A DNA stretch of 6,298 nucleotides from Legionella longbeachae. GTDB taxonomy: Bacteria; Pseudomonadota; Gammaproteobacteria; Legionellales; Legionellaceae. Shown here piece by piece: positions 6,068 to 6,298 of the stretch. Both the position numbers and the translations under genes were made by a program. Under the pieces are notes generated by a model, which did not search any database, had not been told where the DNA came from, and was given only the letters and a program-made list of their open reading frames with translations. The first letter of the stretch is position 1. The number at the start of each line of letters is the position of its first letter. The stretch spans positions 1 to 6,298 of the forward strand of contig JACPOX010000192.1 of the NCBI GenBank assembly GCA_016191305.1. Reading direction: 5' to 3'.

Positions 6068-6073
6068 TCCCCT
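6068..6073 (-). promoter_or_regulatory. Strong ribosome binding site of the deacetylase gene
   Basis: AGGGGA on the minus strand is four bases from the ATG at 6063. It is the best Shine-Dalgarno sequence in the window and supports this start, which also gives an intact signal peptide. Confidence 0.7.
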
Positions 6074-6084
6074 AATTTATTATT

Positions 6085-6113
6085 ATTAGTTATTAAATAA
6101 CTATAGTAGACAA
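6085..6113 (-). promoter_or_regulatory. Candidate promoter of the deacetylase gene with internal palindrome
   Basis: On the minus strand TTGTCT (6108-6113, four of six) is followed after 17 bases by ACTAAT (6085-6090, four of six). A perfect 8-base inverted repeat with a single central base (TAGTTATT and AATAACTA, 6087-6103) covers the spacer and the end of the -10 box. It could be an operator, although AT-only palindromes also arise by chance in such DNA. Confidence 0.3.
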
Positions 6114-6247
6114 TTTTAAAAAAAGCCTATTTTTTATAACTTATTGTTTAATATTAATTTTTTATATGAATATCCATTTATCATCATTACAACAGTAAAA
6201 AAATTTTAGATATTTCCTGAGACTTTGAAAAGGCCTGATGTGGAAGC

Positions 6248-6298
6248 ATGCATTTAGCAGAAATAGTTGTTCACTTTGAAGTGCGGTTACAGCAAATT
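6248..6298 (+). CDS. Possible 5' end of a gene, truncated by window edge
   Basis: From the ATG at 6248 the frame is open to the window end for 17 codons (MHLAEIVVHFEVRLQQI). GGAAG ends one base before the ATG, which is too close for a normal ribosome site. The family cannot be recognised. The rest of the region from 6114 is AT-rich and shows no other feature; a minus-strand frame is also open here, so this may be chance. Confidence 0.2.
   Translation, partial: MHLAEIVVHFEVRLQQI

Noticed and set aside
5891..6100. Plus-strand open frame opposite the deacetylase start
   Set aside because: It is antisense to the signal peptide and TIDD motif region of a well-supported gene.

Overview
The window (6298 bases, AT-rich) looks like the chromosome of a Legionella-like gammaproteobacterium. 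This is inferred from the low-GC codon use, a minor-pilin operon with Legionella-style order, an MltA-type murein hydrolase, and, most tellingly, a beta-propeller protein ending in a eukaryotic-type CaaX prenylation box, a feature known from Legionella Dot/Icm effectors. Nothing here fixes the species.

Layout. Positions 121-1712 (+) hold three tightly coupled type IV minor-pilin genes, pilV-pilW-pilX. Each has a prepilin peptidase site, and the junctions are TAA/ATG abutting and a 4-base ATGA overlap. The pilY1 gene that usually follows pilX is absent: pilX runs straight into a convergent gene. A possible divergent, truncated small ORF lies at the extreme left edge.

Positions 1735-3590 (-) hold a two-gene accessory cassette. 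The upstream gene (2364-3590) encodes a 408-residue soluble protein with about seven beta-propeller-like repeats, a helical tail and a C-terminal Cys-Leu-Ile-Met. The downstream gene (1735-2313) encodes a 192-residue membrane protein built from two copies of a glycine-zipper hairpin module. It carries a run of eight Gs early in the reading frame. Both proteins have glutamate-rich C-terminal tails resembling Dot/Icm export signals. I regard this pair as the best candidate for an undescribed host-directed system. That is inference from sequence features only.

Positions 3802-5016 (+) encode MltA, a lytic murein transglycosylase with its 3D-domain catalytic motif intact but with no recognisable lipobox. 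Positions 5206-6063 (-) encode a secreted NodB-type polysaccharide deacetylase with a full set of catalytic motifs. These two envelope or glycan enzymes converge on a 76-base GC-rich inverted repeat (5061-5136). I read it as a REPIN: two inverted REP units, each starting with the GTAG signature. It may also act as a transcription barrier. The right edge (6114-6298) is AT-rich and holds at most the first codons of one further gene.

Regulation. Candidate sigma70-type promoters can be placed ahead of the propeller gene and the deacetylase gene, and in both cases a perfect inverted repeat sits in the spacer. No tRNA, rRNA, CRISPR or insertion sequence is visible.
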